From: Alcaligenaceae bacterium UBA6179 | Lineage (GTDB): Bacteria > Pseudomonadota > Gammaproteobacteria > Burkholderiales > Burkholderiaceae_B | DNA length: 28,767 bases | Direction of reading: 5' to 3' | Assembly: GCA_002422175.1 (NCBI GenBank) | Contig: DITR01000077.1 | Coordinates: 35,127 to 63,893 of the forward strand | Part shown: positions 1 through 7,506 of the stretch, piece by piece | How positions within the stretch are numbered: the stretch's first letter is position 1 | Layout of the letters: the number at the start of each line of letters is the position of its first letter | Translations under genes and position numbers: made by a program | Notes under the pieces: generated by a model | Databases searched by the model: none | What the model saw: only the letters and a program-made list of their open reading frames with translations | What the model was told of the DNA's origin: nothing

Positions 1-1758
1 AAAACGCGTTGGCCACATTTGCCTGTTCATACTGATATTAGTTTTTTTCAAGTTGCACCAGAAGATCAAAGGCTCAGTCAGGGCTATTGGATGGGTAATG
101 AATCAATTAGCATTCAAAATATGCATCCAAGTCATGATTTATTAAATGCCAAACTACCTGGTTTACGAGTGAGGCTATTTGGTGCGGTGAGTGGCCCAAA
201 CGGGCAGCTCAATACGGGTGAAGCCAAAACACGCCTTGAAACAGTTTTTTTAATGCCAGATTTTTTGACAGGTATAGCGTTATTTAGAGCGGTCATTGAA
301 GTTGATGATCCAGAAGGGCGAGATGTATTGGGGTTGTGTGCAGAAATTGAACAGCTTGATGAACCCGCTAAACCTGCTGATCAATACATTGATGCTTTTA
401 TTAAAAGATTCAACGGTGAGCAAAGTGAAGCAGGCTCTCACGCTGGAGTGGGAATAGTCACACCGGGAATAGTCACACCTCAAGAAGATAAAAAAGACCT
501 TGATCAGTTGCTCTCAGAACTTGAGCAGCAACGCGAGATATTTGTGGCTCAGATGTCAGCAGCGGGAATACCTGAATCTCAAATCATTTCAATGCTGAAA
601 GGAAACCCCCAGACACGGGCCCTTGCGTTATTAATCGAACAAACAAAGGGTGGTGTGGCAGGTTTTTTTGATGAAATTAAAGACTTTGCTCAGTCAGCGC
701 ATCAGGCTGATGATGTCATCAAAAAAGATGATTCAGACACTTTTGATTTTGCTACGGCAAGACTCGCACGTAAAGAAGTGTTAGCACGACAAACTGCAGG
801 TGAAAGCTGCCGAGATTTAAATCTTCCGAACGCAGATCTGTCTGGCCTCGATCTTTCTGGCTTAGACTTTTCAGGGGCTGTCTTAATGGGGGCAAATTTT
901 GTAGGTAGCGTTGCGGTTGGCGCAAAGTTTGATCGTGCAACGCTCACCGAGGCTAACTTTGCAGCGGCTGATTTATCTAAAACAAGCTTTGTGATGAGTG
1001 GGTTGAGCAAGACTAAATTTCATGGTGTGAATTTATTAGACGCCACTTTAGCTGGGTCTGATTGCTCGTTGGCGAACTTTTCCGATGCTGTTCTTGAAAA
1101 CGTTGACCTATCAGGCGCTAGTTTTTCAGGTGCTCAGTTACGGCATGCCAACCTTGTTAATGTCACAGCACATAAGGCAGACTTTACGGGCGCGATGCTG
1201 GCGCAATCAAATTTAATGGGTGCAAATTTAATTCAAACTAATTTTACAGCTGCTGATTTATCGGGTGCAAATTTATCAAAGACACGGTGTATTAATGCAA
1301 GTTTTTCATGTGCAAAACTACATAAGGTTCAGTTTGCAGGTGCAGACTTATCTGATAGCAGCGCTGATAAAGGCACTCAAGCAACAGATGCTGATTTTCG
1401 TGATGCTCATTTAGATAAAGCCAGTTGGATCGGCGCAAATTTATGTGGTTCAAACTTTGATCGTATGACCGGTGCCAGTGCAGATTTTTCTGAAACAGTT
1501 ATGACAAACGTTACGATGAGACGCGCTCAGGCAAAGGGCATGGTTTTTGATAAAGCGGTTCTTCAACAATCTGATTTTTCAATGAGTAATTTTATGGAAG
1601 GTTCTTTTGCGCGAACAAAAATGTCTGATGTAGATATTTCGACATGTAATCTTTACGGGGCAAATTTTCTTGATACAGATTTTGTGAATGTTCGAATGAA
1701 GGGTTCTTATATTGCTAGAACAATTTTGGCTGAAAAAATTGCCAAAATCGAGGTGTAG
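1..1758 (+). CDS. DUF2169 protein fused to pentapeptide repeats, T6SS-associated (5' partial)
   Basis: The frame is open from base 1, so the TTG at 19 is internal and the true start lies upstream of the window. The first ~125 visible residues (RWPHLPVHTDISFF, APEDQR, GYWMGNE, LPGLRVRLFG) match the C-terminal half of DUF2169. A charged linker of about 140 residues follows. From about residue 265 to the end runs a long array of pentapeptide repeats (A(D/N)LSG, ANLxx, SNFxx), expected to fold as a right-handed quadrilateral beta-helix. DUF2169 proteins are known in T6SS loci as adaptors that help load PAAR-like effectors onto the VgrG spike; they act in the cytoplasm. The downstream DUF3540 and DUF4150 genes fit that role. 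A 15-bp tandem duplication lies in the linker (451-480). Family assignment is firm; the adaptor role is inferred from family and context. Confidence 0.85.
   Translation, partial: KTRWPHLPVHTDISFFQVAPEDQRLSQGYWMGNESISIQNMHPSHDLLNAKLPGLRVRLFGAVSGPNGQLNTGEAKTRLETVFLMPDFLTGIALFRAVIEVDDPEGRDVLGLCAEIEQLDEPAKPADQYIDAFIKRFNGEQSEAGSHAGVGIVTPGIVTPQEDKKDLDQLLSELEQQREIFVAQMSAAGIPESQIISMLKGNPQTRALALLIEQTKGGVAGFFDEIKDFAQSAHQADDVIKKDDSDTFDFATARLARKEVLARQTAGESCRDLNLPNADLSGLDLSGLDFSGAVLMGANFVGSVAVGAKFDRATLTEANFAAADLSKTSFVMSGLSKTKFHGVNLLDATLAGSDCSLANFSDAVLENVDLSGASFSGAQLRHANLVNVTAHKADFTGAMLAQSNLMGANLIQTNFTAADLSGANLSKTRCINASFSCAKLHKVQFAGADLSDSSADKGTQATDADFRDAHLDKASWIGANLCGSNFDRMTGASADFSETVMTNVTMRRAQAKGMVFDKAVLQQSDFSMSNFMEGSFARTKMSDVDISTCNLYGANFLDTDFVNVRMKGSYIARTILAEKIAKIEV
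451..480 (+). repeat. 15-bp tandem direct repeat, two copies, in the DUF2169 linker
   Basis: Units 451-465 and 466-480 are identical except for the last base (G or T). The repeat is in frame and doubles the peptide GIVTP in the linker between the DUF2169 and pentapeptide domains. A 15-bp unit keeps the frame, so copy-number change by replication slippage would only alter linker length. Confidence 0.85.
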
Positions 1759-1760
1759 CA

Positions 1761-2825
1761 TTGATTAATTCAAACAGTATGTCTGCGCTACTCGATTGTG
1801 AAGTTAATGGCATCATTGAAAATGTTGACTTCAGTGGCCATTCTTTTTTGGGTGAGTCGTTTAAAGGTTTATGCTTAAAGGGTGTTGCTTTTCATGGCGC
1901 TGATTTGAGTGACTGTCAATTTGATAAAGCAGATATTCAAAATTGTGATTTTTCTGAAGCAAACTTGCTTAATGCCTCATTTTTAGATTGCAGCATGTTG
2001 AAAGTTGATCTTTCAAAATCAAAGCTTGATGGGGCTCATTTTGAGGGCCTACAAGCGAAAGCGTCTGATTTTTCTAAAGTTTCTGCGACAAATACTGATT
2101 GGCACTCTGCGTTGCTTGATTCGTGTGTGTTTGATCAAGCTACTTTAGTCGATGCTAATTTTGAGCAAGTCAGTGTAATAAGTGGTAGTTTTAAAAAAGT
2201 AGACTTTACTGCAGCTATTTTAAGACGTGCTACCTTTCAAAAAACTGATTTAAGTGAAGCCGTTTTTAAATCGACCCAAATGCAACAATGCTATTTAGTT
2301 GAAGCGAAATTAGCTAAGCAAAAATTTACTGATTGCGATTTAACTTTGGCGCTTTTTGCACATGCAGATTTAAGTGGTGCTGATTTTTCTGGCATGTCGC
2401 TTAACCAAGTGAGTTTTGATCAGGCTAAATTAGCGCAAAGTAATTTTTCAAGTGCTAGCCTGACAAATGTTGTTTTATCAATGGCAGATTTATCAGGTTC
2501 TAACTTTGATCAAACGCAAATTGATCACGCCACTTTTACTCTTGCCAATATGAAAGGTGCGCAGGCGAAAAATGCTTCATGGTCGCATTGCGTTCTAACG
2601 AATGTAGATCTGTCTAACGTTATTTTCCCTAAAATTAAATTCGAGTATTGTGATTTGTCTAAAGCAAATCTTCAGGGTAGTGATTTAACTAATAGCTCAT
2701 TTAACGCATGCATACTTTTTGAGGTTTCCGACCTAAAAACGTTATGGAATGGATCAGATTTTACAGATTGCATTAGAGAAGACAAACTTCGTTTAAAAGC
2801 TGAACAATGGCAGATACCCGACTAA
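1761..2825 (+). CDS. Pentapeptide-repeat protein, T6SS-associated
   Basis: A 354-residue protein made almost wholly of pentapeptide repeats (GADLSDCQF, ADLSGADFSG, SNFSSAS), with no signal peptide or membrane segment, so probably a cytoplasmic beta-helix. It starts two bases after the DUF2169-pentapeptide gene. The TTG start at 1761 is favoured because GAGGTG (1750-1755) lies five bases upstream, while the first in-frame ATG (1779) has no ribosome binding site. Stand-alone pentapeptide proteins are common beside DUF2169/DUF3540/DUF4150 genes, where they are thought to assist or accompany spike-loaded cargo. No toxin motif is visible. It could be an effector accessory or an adaptor; the biochemical role is not known. 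The second copy may have arisen by duplication of the pentapeptide half of the preceding gene. Confidence 0.8.
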   Translation: MINSNSMSALLDCEVNGIIENVDFSGHSFLGESFKGLCLKGVAFHGADLSDCQFDKADIQNCDFSEANLLNASFLDCSMLKVDLSKSKLDGAHFEGLQAKASDFSKVSATNTDWHSALLDSCVFDQATLVDANFEQVSVISGSFKKVDFTAAILRRATFQKTDLSEAVFKSTQMQQCYLVEAKLAKQKFTDCDLTLALFAHADLSGADFSGMSLNQVSFDQAKLAQSNFSSASLTNVVLSMADLSGSNFDQTQIDHATFTLANMKGAQAKNASWSHCVLTNVDLSNVIFPKIKFEYCDLSKANLQGSDLTNSSFNACILFEVSDLKTLWNGSDFTDCIREDKLRLKAEQWQIPD

Positions 2826-2868
2826 TTTTTTTACTAATTAATTATTCTGCATCACAGGACACTTCATC

Positions 2869-3528
2869 ATGATTGCAAATACATTGCAGATAAAGACATC
2901 ATCTGAAATGCCAGCTTCCGCGCTTCGAATTGCCACGGTAACAGGGCGTGCAGATGACTGGTTTTTTATTCAAGAGCTCAACACAATCAGATTAAAACGT
3001 GCAGCAAGTTGTTTGATCGAACCACAATTGGGTGACTCGGTGCTGATTTTTGATGCAGGGCTTGAAAATGTGAGTTTTATTACTGCTGTGTTGGTAAGTA
3101 GCAAAGAGGCCACATCAAAAATTTGCCTGCCAGGCGGCGCATTGTTAGAAACTAAAGATCAGCAATTAACTATCAGCGCTGAAAACATATCAATCAATGG
3201 CAACGCGTCTGTTTCACTTAATGCCACTCTAATTGATGTGAACGCTATGGCTGCAACTGTTAAGGTTTCGCATTGGCAAAGCTGGTCAGAGTCAATAGAG
3301 TCTCATGCTGTACGTGCCACGTTCGCAATTAAAACCTTAACTAGTCATGTTAATCAAGCCATCTCTCGCGTTCGAAACAGTTTGCGTAAAGTAGATGAGC
3401 TAGATGAAACACAGGCAGGACGCGTACGTGTTTCAGTTGAGGGTCACCATCAAATCAATGCAGAGCATGTCACAACTCAGGCTCGGGGTTTTGTACGCAT
3501 TGATGGTAAAAAAATTGATTTAGGCTAA
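2869..3528 (+). CDS. DUF3540 family T6SS protein
   Basis: A 219-residue protein with the layout of DUF3540: an N-terminal beta-rich part (ATVTGR, a conserved SCLIEPQLGDSVLI segment), a central block resembling the VgrG spike repeats (LPGGALLETKDQQLTISAEN), a helical part, and a C-terminal ARGFVRIDGKKIDLG tail that recalls the VgrG/gp5 beta-prism end. DUF3540 genes occur next to DUF2169 and DUF4150 in T6SS loci of proteobacteria. It probably helps form or cap the spike, or links the PAAR-like protein to its partner. The start ATG follows a weak AGGAC ribosome binding site. A 43-bp AT-rich gap separates it from the pentapeptide gene, with the same orientation, consistent with one operon. Confidence 0.8.
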   Translation: MIANTLQIKTSSEMPASALRIATVTGRADDWFFIQELNTIRLKRAASCLIEPQLGDSVLIFDAGLENVSFITAVLVSSKEATSKICLPGGALLETKDQQLTISAENISINGNASVSLNATLIDVNAMAATVKVSHWQSWSESIESHAVRATFAIKTLTSHVNQAISRVRNSLRKVDELDETQAGRVRVSVEGHHQINAEHVTTQARGFVRIDGKKIDLG

Positions 3529-3543
3529 AAAAAGAGGCTTTAT

Positions 3544-3936
3544 ATGTATGCAGCAACCATTCAAGCAGGCGAAATAATCTGTTATTTAGATACGTGTAAA
3601 ACCCCGGCACCACCAGCTCCCTCCATACCTATTCCCTATGTCAATATCGCTATGACGATGATGGCAATGCCCACCGTCACACAAGTATTGGTTTGTGGTT
3701 GCCCCGCGTTGAACTTAGATTCAAAGATTTCAATAAGTAGCGGCGATGAACCTGGGGTAGAGGGTGGAATCATTTCTGGTTCGTTTATCGGTGAATGTCA
3801 GTTCACGGCAGGTAGTTCAAAGGTTACGCTAAAAGGGAAACCCGCTGTGCGAATGCTTGACCCAACCAAATCAAACAAGGGGAATTGCTTTGGTTCAATG
3901 ACAACACCAAGCCAAGTTATTGTTACTTTTGGGTAA
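3544..3936 (+). CDS. DUF4150 PAAR-like T6SS spike-tip protein
   Basis: A 130-residue protein with the DUF4150 pattern: the PIPY motif at residues 29-32 within IPIPYVNIAM, then SSGDEPGVEGG, a GSSKVTLKGKPAVRM block and a closing PSQV. DUF4150 proteins are PAAR-like and are expected to sharpen the VgrG tip and carry effectors. This one ends directly after the PAAR-like domain, so it has no fused toxin; any cargo would have to be a separate protein. GAGG (3534-3537) sits six bases before the ATG. It lies 15 bp after the DUF3540 gene. Its last 14 bp overlap the 3' end of a convergent gene on the other strand. Confidence 0.85.
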   Translation: MYAATIQAGEIICYLDTCKTPAPPAPSIPIPYVNIAMTMMAMPTVTQVLVCGCPALNLDSKISISSGDEPGVEGGIISGSFIGECQFTAGSSKVTLKGKPAVRMLDPTKSNKGNCFGSMTTPSQVIVTFG

Positions 3937-4690
3937 TCGTTGTTTCAACCAGTAGTTCATCAACTGGACGACCTGTTGAGGTTAAAGCAACCTGTTGTCC
4001 GGGGTAATATTTAACACGCGCTAATTCGGGTTTACCCTTGTAAAGGTATTTTATGAGATAGCCAGATTGTGTGTAAGTAATTTTAGTTTCTAATGTACAG
4101 GTCGTTTCGATAAAGAACTCTTGATTTGCCATGTATTCACCAGGGGTAACCTTTTCTGGCTTTTTAGATGGAAAAATCATTTTCCACAAGATATCACCCA
4201 AAATACCACCGGCCAAACTGAACCCAACCGTAAGCGGTAATGAGGCTGGCCATATGGCATAAGCCATCACACCTAAGCCGTAAGCACCGGCGGTAAATCC
4301 CGGGCCAGCAACGGCCCCAGCCACTGCGCCACCTGCAACAGTTGGCCATACCCACTTTTGGCTATTAACCCCATAATTCGCTGTCAACGTATAAGCAATA
4401 GGTGCGCCCATTGCCGCACCAAGTAAAGGTTGCCAATAACGCTTAAGCCAAGGTGTATTTTGTTCTTCACGGGCCGCTTTTTGTTCGGCTGTTATGATTT
4501 TTTCCCAGCAAACTTGTGGTTTTGTCTTTTCGGTAAAGGTTTCTTGAGTAATGGTTAAAACCCTGCCGGTAGTTGTTTGAGCGAAGGTGTGTTGTGAGAA
4601 AAAAAAAGTCACAATAAATAGGCTCAAAGTTGATTTCGAAATCAAGATATTCCCTGTCATAATCTGCTTAATACCTGTGTTTCGTTGCAT
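3923..4690 (-). CDS. Putative secreted glycine-zipper-like envelope protein
   Basis: A 255-residue protein with a signal peptide (hydrophobic stretch ~22-33, likely cleavage after HTFA at residue 37). A VCW motif lies near residue 60. A glycine/alanine-rich membrane-like segment follows (GAAMGAPIAY at 91-100, AGGAVAGAVAGPG at 119-131, LAGGILGD at 159-166). The C-terminal part GYLIKYLYKGKP...YYPGQQVAL resembles the tail of glycine-zipper 2TM (17-kDa antigen-like) outer-membrane proteins. Start 4690 is backed by GAGG seven bases upstream on the minus strand. It sits inside the T6SS locus but is convergent with the DUF4150 gene (14-bp overlap) and divergent from tssJ (33-bp gap). It could be an envelope-stability protein, a T6SS accessory or an immunity-type protein; the sequence does not decide. 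Confidence 0.55.
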   Translation of the reverse strand: MQRNTGIKQIMTGNILISKSTLSLFIVTFFFSQHTFAQTTTGRVLTITQETFTEKTKPQVCWEKIITAEQKAAREEQNTPWLKRYWQPLLGAAMGAPIAYTLTANYGVNSQKWVWPTVAGGAVAGAVAGPGFTAGAYGLGVMAYAIWPASLPLTVGFSLAGGILGDILWKMIFPSKKPEKVTPGEYMANQEFFIETTCTLETKITYTQSGYLIKYLYKGKPELARVKYYPGQQVALTSTGRPVDELLVETTITQK

Positions 4691-4723
4691 AATACAGCCT
4701 CAACATTGATATGACAAACTTTT

Positions 4724-5428
4724 ATGATCAATCGGTTTAAACGATTAATTCTGCTTACTTTTTTGACGGGATTTCTTTTCGGCTGTTCATCTATAGTTGG
4801 AAAATCAACTGAAGAAAAAAAAGATGAGGCAAAAGCAAAAGTAACATGGCCTTATGCAAAAGAAGGTATCTTGCTTGAGCTTGCGTCTGATATTGATTTG
4901 AATTTTTATTCAAATCAATCCCATACTGTGGCACTAGGTATTTGGCAATTTGACGATGAAAAAGTCTTCATCAAATTACTCACCGATAAAGCCGAATTAA
5001 TAAAGGCTTTGGCTACGGGCAACTTGCCAAAAGGTGTTCTGCAACTTGATCGCTATGTCGTTCAACCTAACACCAGAATTTTATTAAAAATTGACCGTGC
5101 GCAAGGTTCAAAATATGTCGGTATTTTGGCGGGTTATTATCTTTTTACGCCCTCAGGCGCCGCTCGATATTTCCGTATACCTCTAAACATTCAATCAAGT
5201 GGTTTGATATCAAAAGATTACACTGCAGAGCCAGCAGTGCTTGCCTTACGATTGCAACTCGGTATTCAAAGCATTGTAAATGCTGAAAGTTTGACTTATG
5301 ACGCAGATGCTAAAGTCGTTACAGAAAAGGTACCTCTAAGTAATGCAAACCTTGAAATTAAGTTATCACCTGACGTTTTAAAAGAATCAGCACAAGAATC
5401 TAGCGCGGTAATTAAATTAGGTCAATGA
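4724..5428 (+). CDS. tssJ: T6SS outer-membrane lipoprotein TssJ
   Basis: A 234-residue lipoprotein: hydrophobic leader at residues 8-20 and lipobox LFGC with Cys21 as the acylation site, then a beta-sandwich-type domain (VALGIWQF, LPKGVLQLDRYVVQP, GILAGYY) typical of TssJ/VasD. TssJ anchors the T6SS membrane complex in the outer membrane by contacting the periplasmic end of TssM. It heads a tssJ-tssK-tssL-tssM run. At 234 residues it is somewhat long for the family, the extra part being a C-terminal tail. No strong ribosome binding site is seen before the ATG, and only 33 bp separate it from the divergent gene, so any promoter must be tightly packed or read through from the other gene. Confidence 0.88.
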   Translation: MINRFKRLILLTFLTGFLFGCSSIVGKSTEEKKDEAKAKVTWPYAKEGILLELASDIDLNFYSNQSHTVALGIWQFDDEKVFIKLLTDKAELIKALATGNLPKGVLQLDRYVVQPNTRILLKIDRAQGSKYVGILAGYYLFTPSGAARYFRIPLNIQSSGLISKDYTAEPAVLALRLQLGIQSIVNAESLTYDADAKVVTEKVPLSNANLEIKLSPDVLKESAQESSAVIKLGQ

Positions 5429-5441
5429 GGGTATTAAAGTA

Positions 5442-6830
5442 ATGGACATTCGACAAAGCATTTTTTGGCATCAAGGTCTTTTTTTACAGCCTCAGCATTT
5501 TCAGCATTTAGAAATGCATCAGAAGTTCTGTCGCGAACCCCTAATACGTATGACTAGTTCTTACCCTTGGGGTGTTAGCGAGTTATCGCTATCTGAGAAA
5601 GCATTAGGCGTAAGAGCTTTTGAAATTCGACAGCTTAAACTCTTGTTTCCTGATCAAACCTATATCGAATTTCCAGGTAATGCGATTATTTCACCCCGTT
5701 CTTTTGACAAAATCTGGACCGATTCAGATGAGCGTCTTAACGTATATGTCGGTATTAGCCGTTTTTCACAGGCTGTTGCAAATGTAACCGTGGTTGATTC
5801 AACCAGTCAGTTTGAAAGCGTACAAACACGGTTTGCTTCTTTATCAAACCCAACTGAACAGCGTGACTTATATAGCGATAATTCAGATGCAGTCTTGCCA
5901 ACCATTGTGCACGTCGTTAAGATATTTTTTGAAAATGAACTGGAAAGTTTAGATGATTACGATTTATTTCCTATTGCGCAGTTGATCAGAGAAAGTGATC
6001 AAGTCAGGCTCGTACAAAATTGGGTTCCAGCCGTTTGTTCGGTAAGCGCTTCAACATATTTGACAACGACACTGAGAGACATACGAGACGATTTATTGGG
6101 TAGAGCACGACAATTAGATGAATATAAAAGCCCCAGTAATTCAGGTGTTGAAAATATTGATGCAAACTTTATTATGATGATGCAGGCCGTTCAAGTTTTA
6201 AACCGCCATGTGCCGGCGCTCACTCATTTAATAGAGTCTAGTTCTGTGCATCCTTGGGACGCTTATGGCGCACTTCGCATGTGTGTCGGGGAATTAAGTA
6301 CTTTTTCACATCGCCTTGATCTCTATGGTCGTCAAGTCGGTCGTGATGATGGTCTTCCAACTTATGATCATCAAAATATTGCGTTTTGCTTTGATAAAGC
6401 CAAAGTTCTTATTTCTCAATTGTTGGCTGAGATTTCAGTCGGCCCAGAATATCGTATCGTTTTGTCTTTCAACGAGGGGTATTACAGCCAATCCATACCT
6501 GCTGAGTACTTTGGTAGCCGCAATCGCTTCTTTCTTATTATTCAAACCGAGGCTGCACGCGATTTCGATACGTTGCAATTTATGGCTTCATCTCGCATGG
6601 CAGCTACGACTGAATTGCCAGGCTTAATTGATCATGCCTTGCCGGGTTTAGAGCTTATTGAATTGTCTGGGCCGCCTCAAGGCTTACCAAGGCGCGCTGA
6701 CGCGCGTTATTTTCGTATTGAACAAGTCAGTGAAGCTTGGGAACACGTCGAATCAGAAGGCCATATTGCACTTTATTGGCCTGATGCACCCGAAGATTTG
6801 AAAGCAATTATTGCCATTACTAGGGGATAA
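5442..6830 (+). CDS. tssK: T6SS baseplate-membrane connector TssK
   Basis: A 462-residue protein opening with the family hallmark FWHQGLFLQPQHFQ (residues 8-21), with characteristic downstream blocks VHPWDAYGALRMCVGEL and a C-terminal LPRRADARYFRIE segment. TssK trimers link the cytoplasmic baseplate to the TssJLM membrane complex. Length agrees with the family (about 440-460). GAGGG (5427-5431) lies ten bases before the ATG. It follows tssJ by 13 bp and its stop is directly followed by tssL, so it is clearly co-transcribed with them. Confidence 0.93.
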   Translation: MDIRQSIFWHQGLFLQPQHFQHLEMHQKFCREPLIRMTSSYPWGVSELSLSEKALGVRAFEIRQLKLLFPDQTYIEFPGNAIISPRSFDKIWTDSDERLNVYVGISRFSQAVANVTVVDSTSQFESVQTRFASLSNPTEQRDLYSDNSDAVLPTIVHVVKIFFENELESLDDYDLFPIAQLIRESDQVRLVQNWVPAVCSVSASTYLTTTLRDIRDDLLGRARQLDEYKSPSNSGVENIDANFIMMMQAVQVLNRHVPALTHLIESSSVHPWDAYGALRMCVGELSTFSHRLDLYGRQVGRDDGLPTYDHQNIAFCFDKAKVLISQLLAEISVGPEYRIVLSFNEGYYSQSIPAEYFGSRNRFFLIIQTEAARDFDTLQFMASSRMAATTELPGLIDHALPGLELIELSGPPQGLPRRADARYFRIEQVSEAWEHVESEGHIALYWPDAPEDLKAIIAITRG

Positions 6831-6831
6831 G

Positions 6832-7506
6832 ATGTTGTTATCTTCACTTTTCGTTCCAACAATGGCTTATGTTCAAAGTGTTGAACAGCTCGCTAACCCT
6901 GATGCTCAAGTTGTACATGAGCAAATACAGTCATTGATCATTGATGCTCGAGCACAAGCATTAGTTGACGAACTACCCTTGGAACGCTTTCGTGAGGCCT
7001 TATTTCCTGTTGTGGCCTGGTGCGATGAACGTTTAGGTAATTTGCCTGCTTGGAAGGTAAATCATGATTGGCGACCATTGATGTTACAAAAAAAAATATT
7101 TTCAACAAGTCTGGCTGGTGTACTTTTTTACGATCGACTTGAAGCCCTTTCGCAAAATGATAATGAGCTGAGAGAACTGTTTGTATTATGTTTATCTATG
7201 GGCTTTTTAGGCCGTTATAGTCAACATCCGAATGACCCAGCACTTGTTCAACTTCGGCTTGATCAGTACAAAATGATTCGTCCAAACAAAGATATCTCAA
7301 GCCTTTCCAGCGAAGATCATTTGTTCCCTGAAGCCTATCGAGTCTTATCAGCAGAAACGAGCCAAGTTAAAAAAAAGGTTCGTCAAAGACGACTTTTTTT
7401 ACTAAAAGTCTTTGGCCCAATTCTTTTTATTTTTGCCTTAGCGCTTATTTTTAACTATGATTTAACGCAAAAAATTGACAGTATTACGCAAATGTTGAAG
7501 CTATGA
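6832..7506 (+). CDS. tssL: T6SS inner-membrane protein TssL (DotU/IcmH family)
   Basis: A 224-residue protein with DotU family motifs FREALFPVVAWCDE (53-66) and GFLGRYS (124-130), and one C-terminal transmembrane helix (about 188-207). ATG 6832 is chosen over the in-frame TTG at 6811 because AGGGG (6822-6826) stands five bases ahead of it. The ATG falls one base after the tssK stop. TssL joins TssM in the inner membrane and contacts TssK. After the membrane helix only about 17 residues remain, so this TssL lacks the periplasmic OmpA-like peptidoglycan-binding domain found in extended TssL proteins; the LysM on the neighbouring TssM could supply that anchor. Confidence 0.93.
   Translation: MLLSSLFVPTMAYVQSVEQLANPDAQVVHEQIQSLIIDARAQALVDELPLERFREALFPVVAWCDERLGNLPAWKVNHDWRPLMLQKKIFSTSLAGVLFYDRLEALSQNDNELRELFVLCLSMGFLGRYSQHPNDPALVQLRLDQYKMIRPNKDISSLSSEDHLFPEAYRVLSAETSQVKKKVRQRRLFLLKVFGPILFIFALALIFNYDLTQKIDSITQMLKL

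Noticed and set aside
702..1010. Minus-strand reading frame of ~102 codons within the pentapeptide region
   Set aside because: It lies wholly inside a clearly coding, repeat-structured gene on the other strand and its translation is a Ser/Pro/Lys-rich mirror of the pentapeptide codons.
6316..6627. Plus-strand frame of 103 codons inside tssK
   Set aside because: Shifted frame within a well-conserved gene; no ribosome binding site or recognisable product.
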